From DATKHF01 sp035510355 (GTDB lineage Bacteria; Patescibacteriota; Saccharimonadia; Saccharimonadales; UBA4665), in the NCBI GenBank assembly GCA_035510355.1, contig DATKHF010000028.1:1-38080 (forward strand): a DNA stretch of 38,080 bases, written 5' to 3'. Below are positions 7,771-14,775 of the stretch, in pieces (positions within the stretch are counted from its first letter, which is position 1; each line of letters starts with the position of its first letter). Both the position numbers and the translations under genes were made by a program. The notes under the pieces were generated by a model, which saw only the letters and a list, made by a program, of their open reading frames with translations, did no database searches and was not told the origin of the DNA.

Positions 7771-8739
7771 ATGAACTATTTGAATAAGTTACCCAAGCCA
7801 TTTTTTGTATTGGCGCCAATGGACGATGTAACTGATACAGTCTTTCGTCAAGTCGTTGCCGATTGCGCTCGTCCAGATGTTTTCTTCACTGAATTTGTTA
7901 ATGTTGATGGGCTACAAAGCCCCGGTCGAGCAAATTTACTTAAAAAACTTCAAAACACAGCTAAAGAGCAACCGCTTATTGCTCAAATCTGGGGGTTAAA
8001 ACCTGAGAGTTTTTATAAAACAGCCCAACAGATTATTGCTGGTGAATTCGGTAAGTTTGCTGGCATCGATTTAAACATGGGCTGCCCAATCCAAACAGTT
8101 ATTAAAAACGGTGCATGCAGCGGGCTTATTAATAATCGCGAACTAGCTGCGGAGATTATCAAAGCTACTCAAGAGGGAGCTGCCGGTAAGTTACCGGTAA
8201 GTGTTAAAACACGGCTTGGGTTTAACGAAATTGATCTGAGCTGGCATGAGTTTCTGCTCAAGCATGATTTAAGCATGTTGACAATCCATGGCCGTACAAG
8301 AAAAGAGATGAGTAAAGTGCCGGCACATTGGCAAACCATTGGCGAGGTGCGCAAACTACGCGACAAATTGGCGCCAAAAACATTGATTGTTGGTAACGGT
8401 AGTGTACTGACGCTCGCCGATGGTCTTGAACTTGCTCAAAAATACCAACTTGATGGCATCATGATTGGTCAAGGGATTTTACAAGATCCCTTCTTGTTTG
8501 CCGAGGAAAGTCCCTGGGAGAACTATTCAAGAGAACAAAAACTTAAACTATACGAGAAACATGTTCAGTTATATGCAAAAACGCGGCAACCAGACAAACG
8601 CCGGATCCACACGCTTAACAAGTTTTGCAAGATCTATATCAATGGTTTTGACGGAGCTAAAGAGCTTCGTGAACAGTTAATGGCTGCCGAGAGCTCAACA
8701 GAGCTATTGTCACTACTAGATAGTGCATCGCTAAGTTAA
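7771..8739 (+). CDS. dus: tRNA-dihydrouridine synthase (Dus family)
   Basis: FMN-dependent enzyme that reduces uridine to dihydrouridine in the D-loop of tRNAs. The 322-residue length is normal. The TIM barrel begins with VLAPMDDVTD (13-22), the signature loop NMGCP carries the usual catalytic cysteine, and VSVKTRLGF, TIHGRTR and a glycine-rich phosphate-binding stretch (IVGNGSV, GIMIGQGIL) follow in the order known for Dus. The C-terminal helical tRNA-binding domain is present though short. Which Dus subtype it is cannot be decided. A TAAACT box 8 bases before the ATG suggests another near-leaderless start. Confidence 0.92.
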   Translation: MNYLNKLPKPFFVLAPMDDVTDTVFRQVVADCARPDVFFTEFVNVDGLQSPGRANLLKKLQNTAKEQPLIAQIWGLKPESFYKTAQQIIAGEFGKFAGIDLNMGCPIQTVIKNGACSGLINNRELAAEIIKATQEGAAGKLPVSVKTRLGFNEIDLSWHEFLLKHDLSMLTIHGRTRKEMSKVPAHWQTIGEVRKLRDKLAPKTLIVGNGSVLTLADGLELAQKYQLDGIMIGQGILQDPFLFAEESPWENYSREQKLKLYEKHVQLYAKTRQPDKRRIHTLNKFCKIYINGFDGAKELREQLMAAESSTELLSLLDSASLS

Positions 8740-8801
8740 GTAACGATAATTCAAGCGTTTGATTACATTGGGCCAATTTGAACGCTCGGGTACGTATAGC
8801 G

Positions 8802-8807
8802 TATGAT
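8802..8807 (+). promoter_or_regulatory. -10 box of the second ABC operon, with inverted repeats upstream
   Basis: TATGAT lies 8 bases before the ATG at 8816. Upstream, ATTGG-G-CCAAT (8767-8777) and the spaced pair AGCGTT (8754-8759) / AACGCT (8781-8786) form small inverted repeats that might be an operator. Weakly supported. Confidence 0.35.
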
Positions 8808-8815
8808 ATTAAGTA

Positions 8816-9757
8816 ATGATTAAGGCTGAACATCTAAGCAAGCATTATCGTAAGAAGCCAGCTGTCGATGATATATCTTTTAAAATTGAGACCGGCAAAG
8901 TTACTGGCTTTCTAGGCCCAAACGGCGCCGGCAAGTCAACGACAATGCGCTTAATGCTTGGTCTAGACAATGGTGGTGGTTCCACTAGTTTTGACAACAA
9001 ACGTCTCCATGAATATCCTCAACCATCACAAGTCGTGGGTATTTTGCTAGAAGCCAAAGCCTTTCACCCCACACGTACGCCCCAAAATCATTTAAAAATT
9101 CTAGCTACTGCTGGAGGAATTCCTCATAAACGAGTTGATGAGGTCCTCGATACTGTTGGACTTAGTAGCGTAGCCAAGAAAAAACCAGGTAAATTCTCAC
9201 TGGGTATGAGCCAGCGACTTGGAATTGCTGGCGCAATTTTAGGTGAGCCAAAGTATTTAATGCTTGATGAACCTGCTAATGGGCTTGACCCAGAGGGCAT
9301 TGCTTGGCTGAGAGACTTCTTGAAAGACTATGCCGATGCCGGTAATGCTGTCTTTGTATCATCTCACTTGCTTAGCGAAATGTCACAAATGGCTGACAAT
9401 ATTGTCGTTATAGGCAAAGGTAAACTCATTGCCAGCACATCAATGAAACAAATAATTTCTGGAAGTTCCCATACCAGTGTTTTCGTGCGCGCAGGCAACA
9501 CTGCAGAGCTTGAGAAACTTTTCAATCAAAAAAAGTATACATTTGAAAAAGCTGATAACGGTCTTAAAGTTTCTGGTGTTAAAACTGATGAAATTGGCAA
9601 GCTGGCGTTTGGTGCTGGTTTGCCAATCCTGGAGCTAGCCAATCAAACCGCCTCACTGGAAGATGTCTTTTTGGAATTAACAGAAGGCACTGAAGAATTT
9701 GCTACGAATCCCGATAGTGACGTTAAAAAGAAAGGTAGACGATGGTCCAGACATTAA
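8816..9757 (+). CDS. ABC exporter ATPase, bacitracin/BcrA-like subfamily
   Basis: ATP-binding subunit of a second ABC-2 exporter. The 313 residues show Walker A GPNGAGKS (34-41), a Q-loop region, the degenerate signature SLGMSQRLGIAG (usual LSGGQ replaced by SLGMS, common in this subfamily), Walker B LMLDEPANGLDPEG and switch SSHLLSEMS. A C-terminal regulatory extension with LEDVFLELTEG ends in a basic tail. It overlaps the permease gene by 16 bases. BcrA-type systems often export antimicrobial peptides, but the substrate here is not known. Confidence 0.9.
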   Translation: MIKAEHLSKHYRKKPAVDDISFKIETGKVTGFLGPNGAGKSTTMRLMLGLDNGGGSTSFDNKRLHEYPQPSQVVGILLEAKAFHPTRTPQNHLKILATAGGIPHKRVDEVLDTVGLSSVAKKKPGKFSLGMSQRLGIAGAILGEPKYLMLDEPANGLDPEGIAWLRDFLKDYADAGNAVFVSSHLLSEMSQMADNIVVIGKGKLIASTSMKQIISGSSHTSVFVRAGNTAELEKLFNQKKYTFEKADNGLKVSGVKTDEIGKLAFGAGLPILELANQTASLEDVFLELTEGTEEFATNPDSDVKKKGRRWSRH

Positions 9758-10500
9758 AAGCTGAATTTCGTAAACTACTTACTGTCCGTTCGACCTATGT
9801 TATTACGATTCTAGTTGTTATACTCATTAGTTTTATAGCATTTTATGTTGAAGGTTGGCGACTCAACCCAGCAGCGCTTCATCAGTCGAACCAGTTTTCT
9901 AGTGATGTGACAGGCGCGTTAAACCTCACAATTTTTGGCGCTATCGTGGCTATCTTACTGATGACCCATGAATATCGCTACAACACCATAATGTATACTT
10001 TGACTAGCAGTAATAGCCGCACAAAAGTTCTCGTTTCCAAGTTTATTACGGTTAGTATCTATGCGGTATTTTTGGCAATTCTTATAGGTGTACTGTCACC
10101 AACAATGACTTATTTGGGCATACATCTACATGGACATGTCCTTGTTCCTCAGACAATGCATTATTGGAATCTTATATGGCGGAGCTTGTTTTATAGTTGG
10201 GGCTACGCGATGGCCGGTCTACTGCTGGCTCTTTGGACTCGCAGTCAGGTAGCCTCGATCGTTGCTTTGTTCCTTATCCCAACTCTTGCTGATGAGCTGC
10301 TAGGTTTACTCCTAAAACACAATACTGTGTATCTGCCATTCAATGCACTTAATCAGATAATTGATGGAAGTGGAAGGGGCGGTGGTTCGACAAGTAGTAA
10401 TTTATCGGCAAGCAAAGCTGCAGGCGTCTATGCTATATATGTTGTTGTTGGTTGGATTATAGCCTGGATACTTTTCCTGCGTCGTGATGCCACCACTTGA
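9742..10500 (+). CDS. ABC-2 type permease
   Basis: Membrane partner of the preceding ATPase, 252 residues, with about six transmembrane segments. The first (about 18-37) follows a short cytoplasmic N-terminus starting QTLKAEFRKLLTVRS, which is characteristic of BcrB/NatB-like permeases. The segment EYRYNTIMYTLTSSNSRTKV between the second and third helices is the conserved cytoplasmic coupling region of the group. No ribosome site is needed because of the 16-base overlap with the ATPase gene. The MFS gene follows after 19 bases and may be in the same transcript. Confidence 0.85.
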   Translation: MVQTLKAEFRKLLTVRSTYVITILVVILISFIAFYVEGWRLNPAALHQSNQFSSDVTGALNLTIFGAIVAILLMTHEYRYNTIMYTLTSSNSRTKVLVSKFITVSIYAVFLAILIGVLSPTMTYLGIHLHGHVLVPQTMHYWNLIWRSLFYSWGYAMAGLLLALWTRSQVASIVALFLIPTLADELLGLLLKHNTVYLPFNALNQIIDGSGRGGGSTSSNLSASKAAGVYAIYVVVGWIIAWILFLRRDATT

Positions 10501-10519
10501 GAATCAATGAACATTACCG

Positions 10520-11872
10520 ATGGCTAAACAGCAAAAACTTGTTCTTATCATTAGTATACTTGCCTCATTTGTAGCATTTCTTGATGGCTCAGTCGTAAAC
10601 GTGGCACTCCCCGCCATTATGAGAGAGCTCGGTGGTGGTTTAGCTGGTCAGCAATGGGTAGTTGACGCCTATCTTATTAGCCTTGGATCACTAATTTTAA
10701 TAGCTGGTTCACTTTCAGACCTCTATGGTCGAAAGAAAGTACTAGTCACTGGGCTTATTGGATTTGCTGTTGCGTCACTCCTTTGCGCGTTAGCTCCGAA
10801 TGATACTTTTCTGATTATATCAAGAGGAATTCAGGGTCTCGCAGGAGCTTTATTAGTCCCCAGCTCCCTCGCCTTAATTATTTCTGCTTTCAGAGGACCG
10901 GCGCAATCGAAGGCGATAGGTACCTGGACAGGTTGGACGGGGATATCGTTTCTTATCGGTCCTGTCTTAGGCGGTTTTCTTGTGCAGACCACGACGTGGC
11001 GTCTAATATTTGCAATTAATATAATCCCGATTGCTATAACTTTGTGGTTGTTGCGATCATTGAAGCAGCCAGCTCGTAGTGAAACGAAGCCTCATGTCGA
11101 CATAAAAGGAGCGCTCCTATGTATTGTAGGGCTGGGTGGCTCGGTCTTTGCGTTAATTGAATATGCACACTACGGTTGGACAAGTCCTGTCATTTACGTG
11201 CCATTAATACTAGGGGTATTGTCGTCAGCAACATTTATCTGGTACGAAGATCGAACTAAACACCCAATGCTACCATTAGGTCTATTTAAAGTTCGTAACT
11301 TTTTAGTAGGTAATATCGCCACAATATCAATATATGCAGGTTTGTCTGTTGCGACCTTCTTGGTAGTGATATTTGTGCAGCAGGTTGCAGGCTATTCAGC
11401 GCTACAAGCAGGGCTATCGCTATTGCCAGTTACGTTAATTATGTTTTTTCTTTCCCCAAAATTCGGCGGCTTAGCTGGTAAATTTGGTCCGCGTTTTTTT
11501 ATGGCTATAGGACCAATCATTGCTGGCGCAGGTTTTTTAATAATGCTACGTGTTAGCCAGCCAATAAACTACTGGTCGCAACTTTTCCCAGGCGTTATGG
11601 TCTTTGGTCTGGGTTTATCGATGACGGTAGCTCCGCTAACGTCAGCAGTTCTAGGTGCAGTTAAAAGCAGCCAGGCCGGAATTAGTTCTGCTGTAAACAA
11701 CGCTGTTTCTAGAATCGCAGGGCTAATAGGTATTGCAGCTATAGGGGTAGTAGTTGGCGAGAATGTAAGTCTTCAGGGATTTCATAGGGGTATTACTGCC
11801 ATAGCACTGCTGTTAGTGCTGGGCGGAGCCATCTCATTTATCGGCATTCGTAATCCAACAAAAAATCAATAA
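10520..11872 (+). CDS. MFS exporter, EmrB/QacA (DHA2) family
   Basis: Proton-driven drug/metabolite exporter of the cytoplasmic membrane, 450 residues with about 14 hydrophobic segments. The N-terminal helix carries FLDGSVVNVALPAI, the DHA2 hallmark. The loop GSLSDLYGRKKVL (MFS motif A) and the later motif GPVLGGFL (motif C, drug antiporter type) are both visible. Located 19 bases after the ABC permease gene on the same strand, so probably an exporter operon. No dedicated regulator lies alongside. The end is 9 bases from a convergent gene. Confidence 0.9.
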   Translation: MAKQQKLVLIISILASFVAFLDGSVVNVALPAIMRELGGGLAGQQWVVDAYLISLGSLILIAGSLSDLYGRKKVLVTGLIGFAVASLLCALAPNDTFLIISRGIQGLAGALLVPSSLALIISAFRGPAQSKAIGTWTGWTGISFLIGPVLGGFLVQTTTWRLIFAINIIPIAITLWLLRSLKQPARSETKPHVDIKGALLCIVGLGGSVFALIEYAHYGWTSPVIYVPLILGVLSSATFIWYEDRTKHPMLPLGLFKVRNFLVGNIATISIYAGLSVATFLVVIFVQQVAGYSALQAGLSLLPVTLIMFFLSPKFGGLAGKFGPRFFMAIGPIIAGAGFLIMLRVSQPINYWSQLFPGVMVFGLGLSMTVAPLTSAVLGAVKSSQAGISSAVNNAVSRIAGLIGIAAIGVVVGENVSLQGFHRGITAIALLLVLGGAISFIGIRNPTKNQ

Positions 11873-11881
11873 ACCAGCAAC

Positions 11882-12568
11882 CTAGATTGGTATACATTTC
11901 TTTTGTGGTGATCCATTCAATGTTTTTGTATTAAAGATGAGTGCTGTTTGTCTATAGGTCGATGACACTATAGCCGCGTCGCCATTTGCGTCACATGTCA
12001 TGTAAGTCGCAATATAGATATCATTCAGGCCCACTGAGTTTGCACTTGCTACATTAGTTTTCGAAGGAATAGTTTGAGCAGAGTTCACATAGATGAAATT
12101 AGCACTATTCCATCCGCTCGTGTAATAAGTAAGCTTTAACCCACTCAAGAATTTACAAGGGGTAGAGCCAGTGCAACTAGGCGGGTAAGCACCATTATTA
12201 TTACTTATATAGTCGTTAAAGCTTGCCGCTATAGCCGATACGTCTTGTTGCCTGTCGATATTACTGGTGTTTACCTGTGCTTGAGCTGAATTAGTAGTTG
12301 CTTGTGTTTTTAAAACTGTTACCTCTTTTTGCAGGCTTACTACCTGAGCGTCTAATGTCGTTACCTGCTTACTGAGAGTGGTTACTTTTTTATGTTGCCA
12401 AGTATATACGCCCGCAACTGCAGCAACGAGAATTATTAAAGCCAAATAGCCAAATATAAAAGCATGCGCATGTTTGGCTTTAGGCGGAGCGGACACGGAC
12501 TTAGGCGGTAGCTGGTTTGGTTCTGATGCTTGAGGAGTCGGCGTTACTATACTTGGTTGATTATCCAT
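11882..12568 (-). CDS. Membrane protein with coiled coil and pilin-like exported domain
   Basis: A 228-residue protein of unknown function. A Pro-rich cytoplasmic N-terminus (about 1-32) precedes one transmembrane segment (about 35-56, AFIFGYLALIILVAAVAGVY). A coiled coil of regular V/L/T heptads follows (about 60-105). The exported domain starts RQQDVSAIAASFNDYISNNNGAYPP, resembling the region after the helix of type IV pilin-like proteins, where periodic hydrophobics are followed by NxGxYP. Cysteine pairs (SCTG/PCKF and a second pair near the C-terminus) could form disulfides. No prepilin cleavage motif is seen. A TATGCT box lies 9 bases before the ATG. Confidence 0.7.
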   Translation of the reverse strand: MDNQPSIVTPTPQASEPNQLPPKSVSAPPKAKHAHAFIFGYLALIILVAAVAGVYTWQHKKVTTLSKQVTTLDAQVVSLQKEVTVLKTQATTNSAQAQVNTSNIDRQQDVSAIAASFNDYISNNNGAYPPSCTGSTPCKFLSGLKLTYYTSGWNSANFIYVNSAQTIPSKTNVASANSVGLNDIYIATYMTCDANGDAAIVSSTYRQTALIFNTKTLNGSPQKKCIPI

Positions 12569-12617
12569 ACTCGCTTAAGCATAAATGAACAACTAGCAGT
12601 TTACAATAAGCATAAGC

Positions 12618-12646
12618 GATATCGCGGACTTGTCCGATATTTTTTG
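12618..12646 (+). terminator. Possible terminator-like hairpin in the 12569-12744 gap
   Basis: ATATC-(GC)-GGA pairs with TCC-GATAT around a CTTG loop and is followed by six T on the plus strand. No plus-strand gene ends just upstream, so its role is unclear. The rest of this 176-base gap shows no gene. Confidence 0.3.
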
Positions 12647-12725
12647 GAATCAAGTTCATCAACAGCTTACTGCTTGGTACGGAGAGTTCTCTACATCAGT
12701 TATAGCCAATCGGTTAGTGGCTACC

Positions 12726-12760
12726 AGATGTTTATAGAACCAGACTACTTATAAACATCT
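12726..12760. repeat. 11-bp perfect inverted repeat over the end of the toxin gene
   Basis: AGATGTTTATA (12726-12736) and TATAAACATCT (12750-12760) are exact inverted copies separated by 13 bases. The right arm contains the last codons of the toxin gene. There is no T-run on either side, so it is not an obvious intrinsic terminator; it could stabilise the 3' end of the mRNA. Confidence 0.6.
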
Positions 12761-12999
12761 TTACGATGTCTGATACGTAAGACTAAGATTTTACCGTCAG
12801 ACTTTACTAAAACTATTAGCCTATAGGCACCAACACGGAATCTATGAGAGGCTCCTATATATTTTACGAGCGGTGTTGCAAATTCGAGTGGGTTTTCTGT
12901 ACCTAGCCAATATAAGAGTTTGGTCTTTAGGCGTGACTGGAATATTTTTGGTAATTTCTCTAGGTCTTTCTTGGCCGATTCCGAGAAAATAAACTGCAT
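12745..12999 (-). CDS. RelE/ParE-family toxin
   Basis: Probable toxin of a type II toxin-antitoxin pair; RelE members cleave mRNA at the ribosome. The 84-residue length is typical. The fold signature is clear: an N-terminal SESAKKDLEKLP helix, then HRFRVGAYRLIVLV, a DGKI turn and LRIRHRKDVYK at the C-terminus, which provide the basic residues and terminal tyrosine usual in active RelE-type toxins. The gene starts 6 bases after the antitoxin stop, on the same strand. The ParE-type (gyrase) alternative is less likely from the C-terminus. Confidence 0.85.
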   Translation of the reverse strand: MQFIFSESAKKDLEKLPKIFQSRLKTKLLYWLGTENPLEFATPLVKYIGASHRFRVGAYRLIVLVKSDGKILVLRIRHRKDVYK

Positions 13000-13005
13000 A
13001 AAGAC

Positions 13006-13251
13006 CTAGGCTTTTAAATTAGAGAATACTTCCTCGAGCGTATAGGTCTTATCAGAAGCAGCAACTTTGAGGGTTTTCAAGAATTCAGTATCTTGTGATT
13101 CTAGCAGGTCTTCCAAGTAGTCAAGGTCTATAAGTGCCAAGTCAGGACGACCTCGTTTCGTAATAATTGCCATTGTCTTTCCGCCTCGGACTTTTTTAGC
13201 TATCGTTGCGTAAGAATCACGTAATTCAGTTGCTTTTACTATTGTTGTCAT
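13006..13251 (-). CDS. Phd/YefM-family antitoxin
   Basis: DNA-binding antitoxin neutralising the RelE-like protein and probably repressing the operon. The 81 residues show the Phd/YefM N-terminal domain: ATELRDSYATIAKKVRGGKTMAIITKRGRPDLALIDL in shortened form is recognisable, with the conserved R/N-x-x-Y segment and the ALI strand. An acidic helical C-terminus (from about residue 48) is the expected toxin-binding part. The ribosome site AAGGAT precedes the ATG. The promoter carries a tandem repeat that is the likely operator. Confidence 0.87.
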   Translation of the reverse strand: MTTIVKATELRDSYATIAKKVRGGKTMAIITKRGRPDLALIDLDYLEDLLESQDTEFLKTLKVAASDKTYTLEEVFSNLKA

Positions 13252-13269
13252 AATATTATCCTTATGTGT

Positions 13270-13305
13270 ATTTTAATTATACATTTTAATTATACAGTTC
13301 GTCAA
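13270..13305 (-). promoter_or_regulatory. Toxin-antitoxin promoter with tandem 14-bp repeat
   Basis: On the minus strand TTGACG (13305-13300) is followed after 18 bases by TATAAT (13281-13276). The 14-mer TGTATAATTAAAAT occurs twice exactly, at 13283-13296 and 13270-13283, sharing one base, so each copy holds a TATAAT. The repeat covers the -10 region and is a likely antitoxin operator. Confidence 0.7.
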
Positions 13306-13353
13306 GCATAGAATTATTATTGGTGGGGCACTCTGTACAAGGTTAGAACTATT

Positions 13354-13779
13354 CTATGTGGTCAGTTCGGTCTTAAAGAGGTTTTTTAACTTTGTCTGAT
13401 CTGCTTCAGGCATAGGTTTATTGTTATACGTATTTGGTGCCATGGGTAAAACTATGGGTTTACCCCACGTATCAGTTTTATTTCTACCATATATATGTAT
13501 GTGAAAAAATGGTTTTTTACCAGGCAGTAAACCCCAGTTACCATTAGCCTGTATGTTAAACCAAGGCGCAATATCAGCCGTCCGCATAATTGAGCATGCT
13601 TTTGCGGCAACCTTAAAGGCATACGAAGAAAAATCAGTATCTTGCCAGGCACTACTCAGGTCAATTTTAGGGGCTACTACTAGATGTAGACCATCTTTAT
13701 ATGGGATATGTGGGTTTACGGGAGTTACTATCGTTAGGTCTTCATTTTCCCATAATAAGTTGCTGTGGGGACTATACAT
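13354..13779 (-). CDS. HIT-family-like protein
   Basis: Probable nucleotide hydrolase or transferase of the histidine-triad superfamily, 141 residues. The N-terminal half has the HIT-like strand DGLHLVVAPKI (about 29-39). The middle has a helix with AAKACSIMR, then FNIQANGNWGLLPGKKPFFHIHIYGR. The triad is H-x-H-x-Y rather than the full H-x-H-x-H, so the third histidine is a tyrosine. That matches some HIT relatives but leaves activity open. A TATACT box lies 6 bases before the ATG, predicting leaderless expression. Not in an operon with the toxin pair, which has its own promoter. Confidence 0.65.
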   Translation of the reverse strand: MYSPHSNLLWENEDLTIVTPVNPHIPYKDGLHLVVAPKIDLSSAWQDTDFSSYAFKVAAKACSIMRTADIAPWFNIQANGNWGLLPGKKPFFHIHIYGRNKTDTWGKPIVLPMAPNTYNNKPMPEADQTKLKNLFKTELTT

Positions 13780-13817
13780 GGTTGAAGTATAACAAAAATA
13801 CTAAAGCTTAAACGGGA

Positions 13818-13893
13818 TGGTGGGGATGCCTGGATTTGAACCAGGGACCAATCGGTTATGAGCCGACTGCTCTAACCACTGAGCTACATCCCC
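13818..13893 (-). tRNA. tRNA with anticodon CAU, probably tRNA-Ile2 (lysidine type)
   Basis: Complete cloverleaf on the minus strand. The acceptor GGGGATG pairs with CATCCCC, followed by discriminator A and an encoded CCA. D-arm TAGCTCAGTGGTTAGAGCA, anticodon loop CTCATAA, and T-arm with GGTTCAAATCC. The first pair is G-C, so it is not the initiator. The anticodon arm (GGCTCATAACC) resembles known tRNA-Ile2 species, whose C34 is changed to lysidine by TilS, while the other non-initiator CAU tRNA at 19169 looks more like elongator Met. The Ile/Met assignment is inferred. Confidence 0.85.
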
Positions 13894-13984
13894 TGACTGG
13901 AACGTGTACCTATCATTCGCTGGTTAGCGATGCTAACAGATGAGAGTATAACAGATTTTCAATTAGTTTATAATAAAGATAACT

Positions 13985-14437
13985 ATGCTAAATAGAATAA
14001 AAACTCGCATTAATAGAATTCCGTGGCAATCCCTTAGCGATTTACGAACCATTGGCCTGCTAATCTTTCTAATCATCGTACTACTTGTGAGTTGGAGTGG
14101 TGTTAAAGCTATACAGTCGAACTATAATTTACAAAAACAAATTGCTGTAATCCAGCAGCAAAATAGCCTTCAACAGCTAAAGAATTCTAATTTGAATCTA
14201 CAGAATGGTTACTATAATACCAATCAATACCTTGAGCTTATGGCTCGCCAGGAGTTCGGCTTAGGTCAATCTGGTGAGACAGAACTGCTTGTGCCAAAAA
14301 ACGTTGCACTTGCGCACCTTGTACCGATCATCTCACCTACCCAATCTTCATTTAAAGCAAACGTGCATCAATCACGATATGAGAGTAACTTTGAAGCATG
14401 GATGGATTTCTTTCTCCATCGCCAAAGTAGTAATTGA
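13985..14437 (+). CDS. FtsB/DivIC-like septum protein
   Basis: Likely divisome coiled-coil protein of the FtsB/DivIC group, 150 residues. A basic cytoplasmic N-terminus is followed by one transmembrane segment (about 26-45, IGLLIFLIIVLLVSWSGV). A Gln-rich extracytoplasmic coiled coil covers about 50-80. The family-type ending YLELMARQEFGLGQSGETELLVPK comes next, equivalent to the ARE-x-lG-x-x-x-pGE block of this family. A further tail of about 45 residues has no clear likeness. TATAAT lies 10 bases before the ATG. No other division gene is adjacent. Confidence 0.75.
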   Translation: MLNRIKTRINRIPWQSLSDLRTIGLLIFLIIVLLVSWSGVKAIQSNYNLQKQIAVIQQQNSLQQLKNSNLNLQNGYYNTNQYLELMARQEFGLGQSGETELLVPKNVALAHLVPIISPTQSSFKANVHQSRYESNFEAWMDFFLHRQSSN

Positions 14438-14573
14438 CATTTTTACCCCTGTTTGTTAAACTACATTTAGTTAATTTTCCGATATAGGAAAAATACCAGG
14501 AGCAATTCGCGATAAGTGGATTTATTTTACAAGCTCCGTTGAGAGAAGCTACTATTGTTTATCTCAAAATCGG

Positions 14574-14648
14574 CGCGGGGTGGAGCAGCGGCAGCTCGCG
14601 TGGCTCATAACCACGAGGTCGCAGGTTCGAGTCCTGCCCCCGCAACCA
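14574..14648 (+). tRNA. Initiator tRNA-fMet (CAU)
   Basis: Initiator identity is shown by the unpaired first position: C at 14574 faces A at 14644. The rest of the acceptor pairs GCGGGG with CCCCGC and CCA is encoded (14646-14648). Anticodon loop CTCATAA. The stem CGTGG/CCACG has G-C at 30-40 and 31-39, but the third of the usual three G-C pairs (29-41) is T-A. The D-loop is short (AGCGGCA). The gap 14438-14775 holds only this tRNA, its terminator and the next promoter. Confidence 0.95.
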
Positions 14649-14667
14649 TATCAAACTGTCAGATACG

Positions 14668-14710
14668 AACGGTTCCAGAACATAGACCATTCAGAGCCGT
14701 TTTTATTTTT
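14668..14710 (+). terminator. Rho-independent terminator after initiator tRNA
   Basis: AACGGTTC (14668-14675) pairs with GAGCCGTT (14694-14701), eight pairs with one G-U and an 18-base loop, followed by TTTTATTTTTT. Confidence 0.65.
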
Positions 14711-14775
14711 TATTTGTTATAAGGTTCCAGTATTACGCCGGTTTAATTTGTGTTTAATGCTACTATTATTAGCAT

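Noticed and set aside
12530..12754. 74-codon plus-strand frame in the gap between the pilin-like and toxin genes
   Set aside because: It overlaps the ends of both neighbours, has no ribosome site and crosses a hairpin and an inverted repeat; composition looks random.
13270..13296. CRISPR-like or satellite repeat
   Set aside because: Only two copies with no spacer; better explained as a toxin-antitoxin operator.
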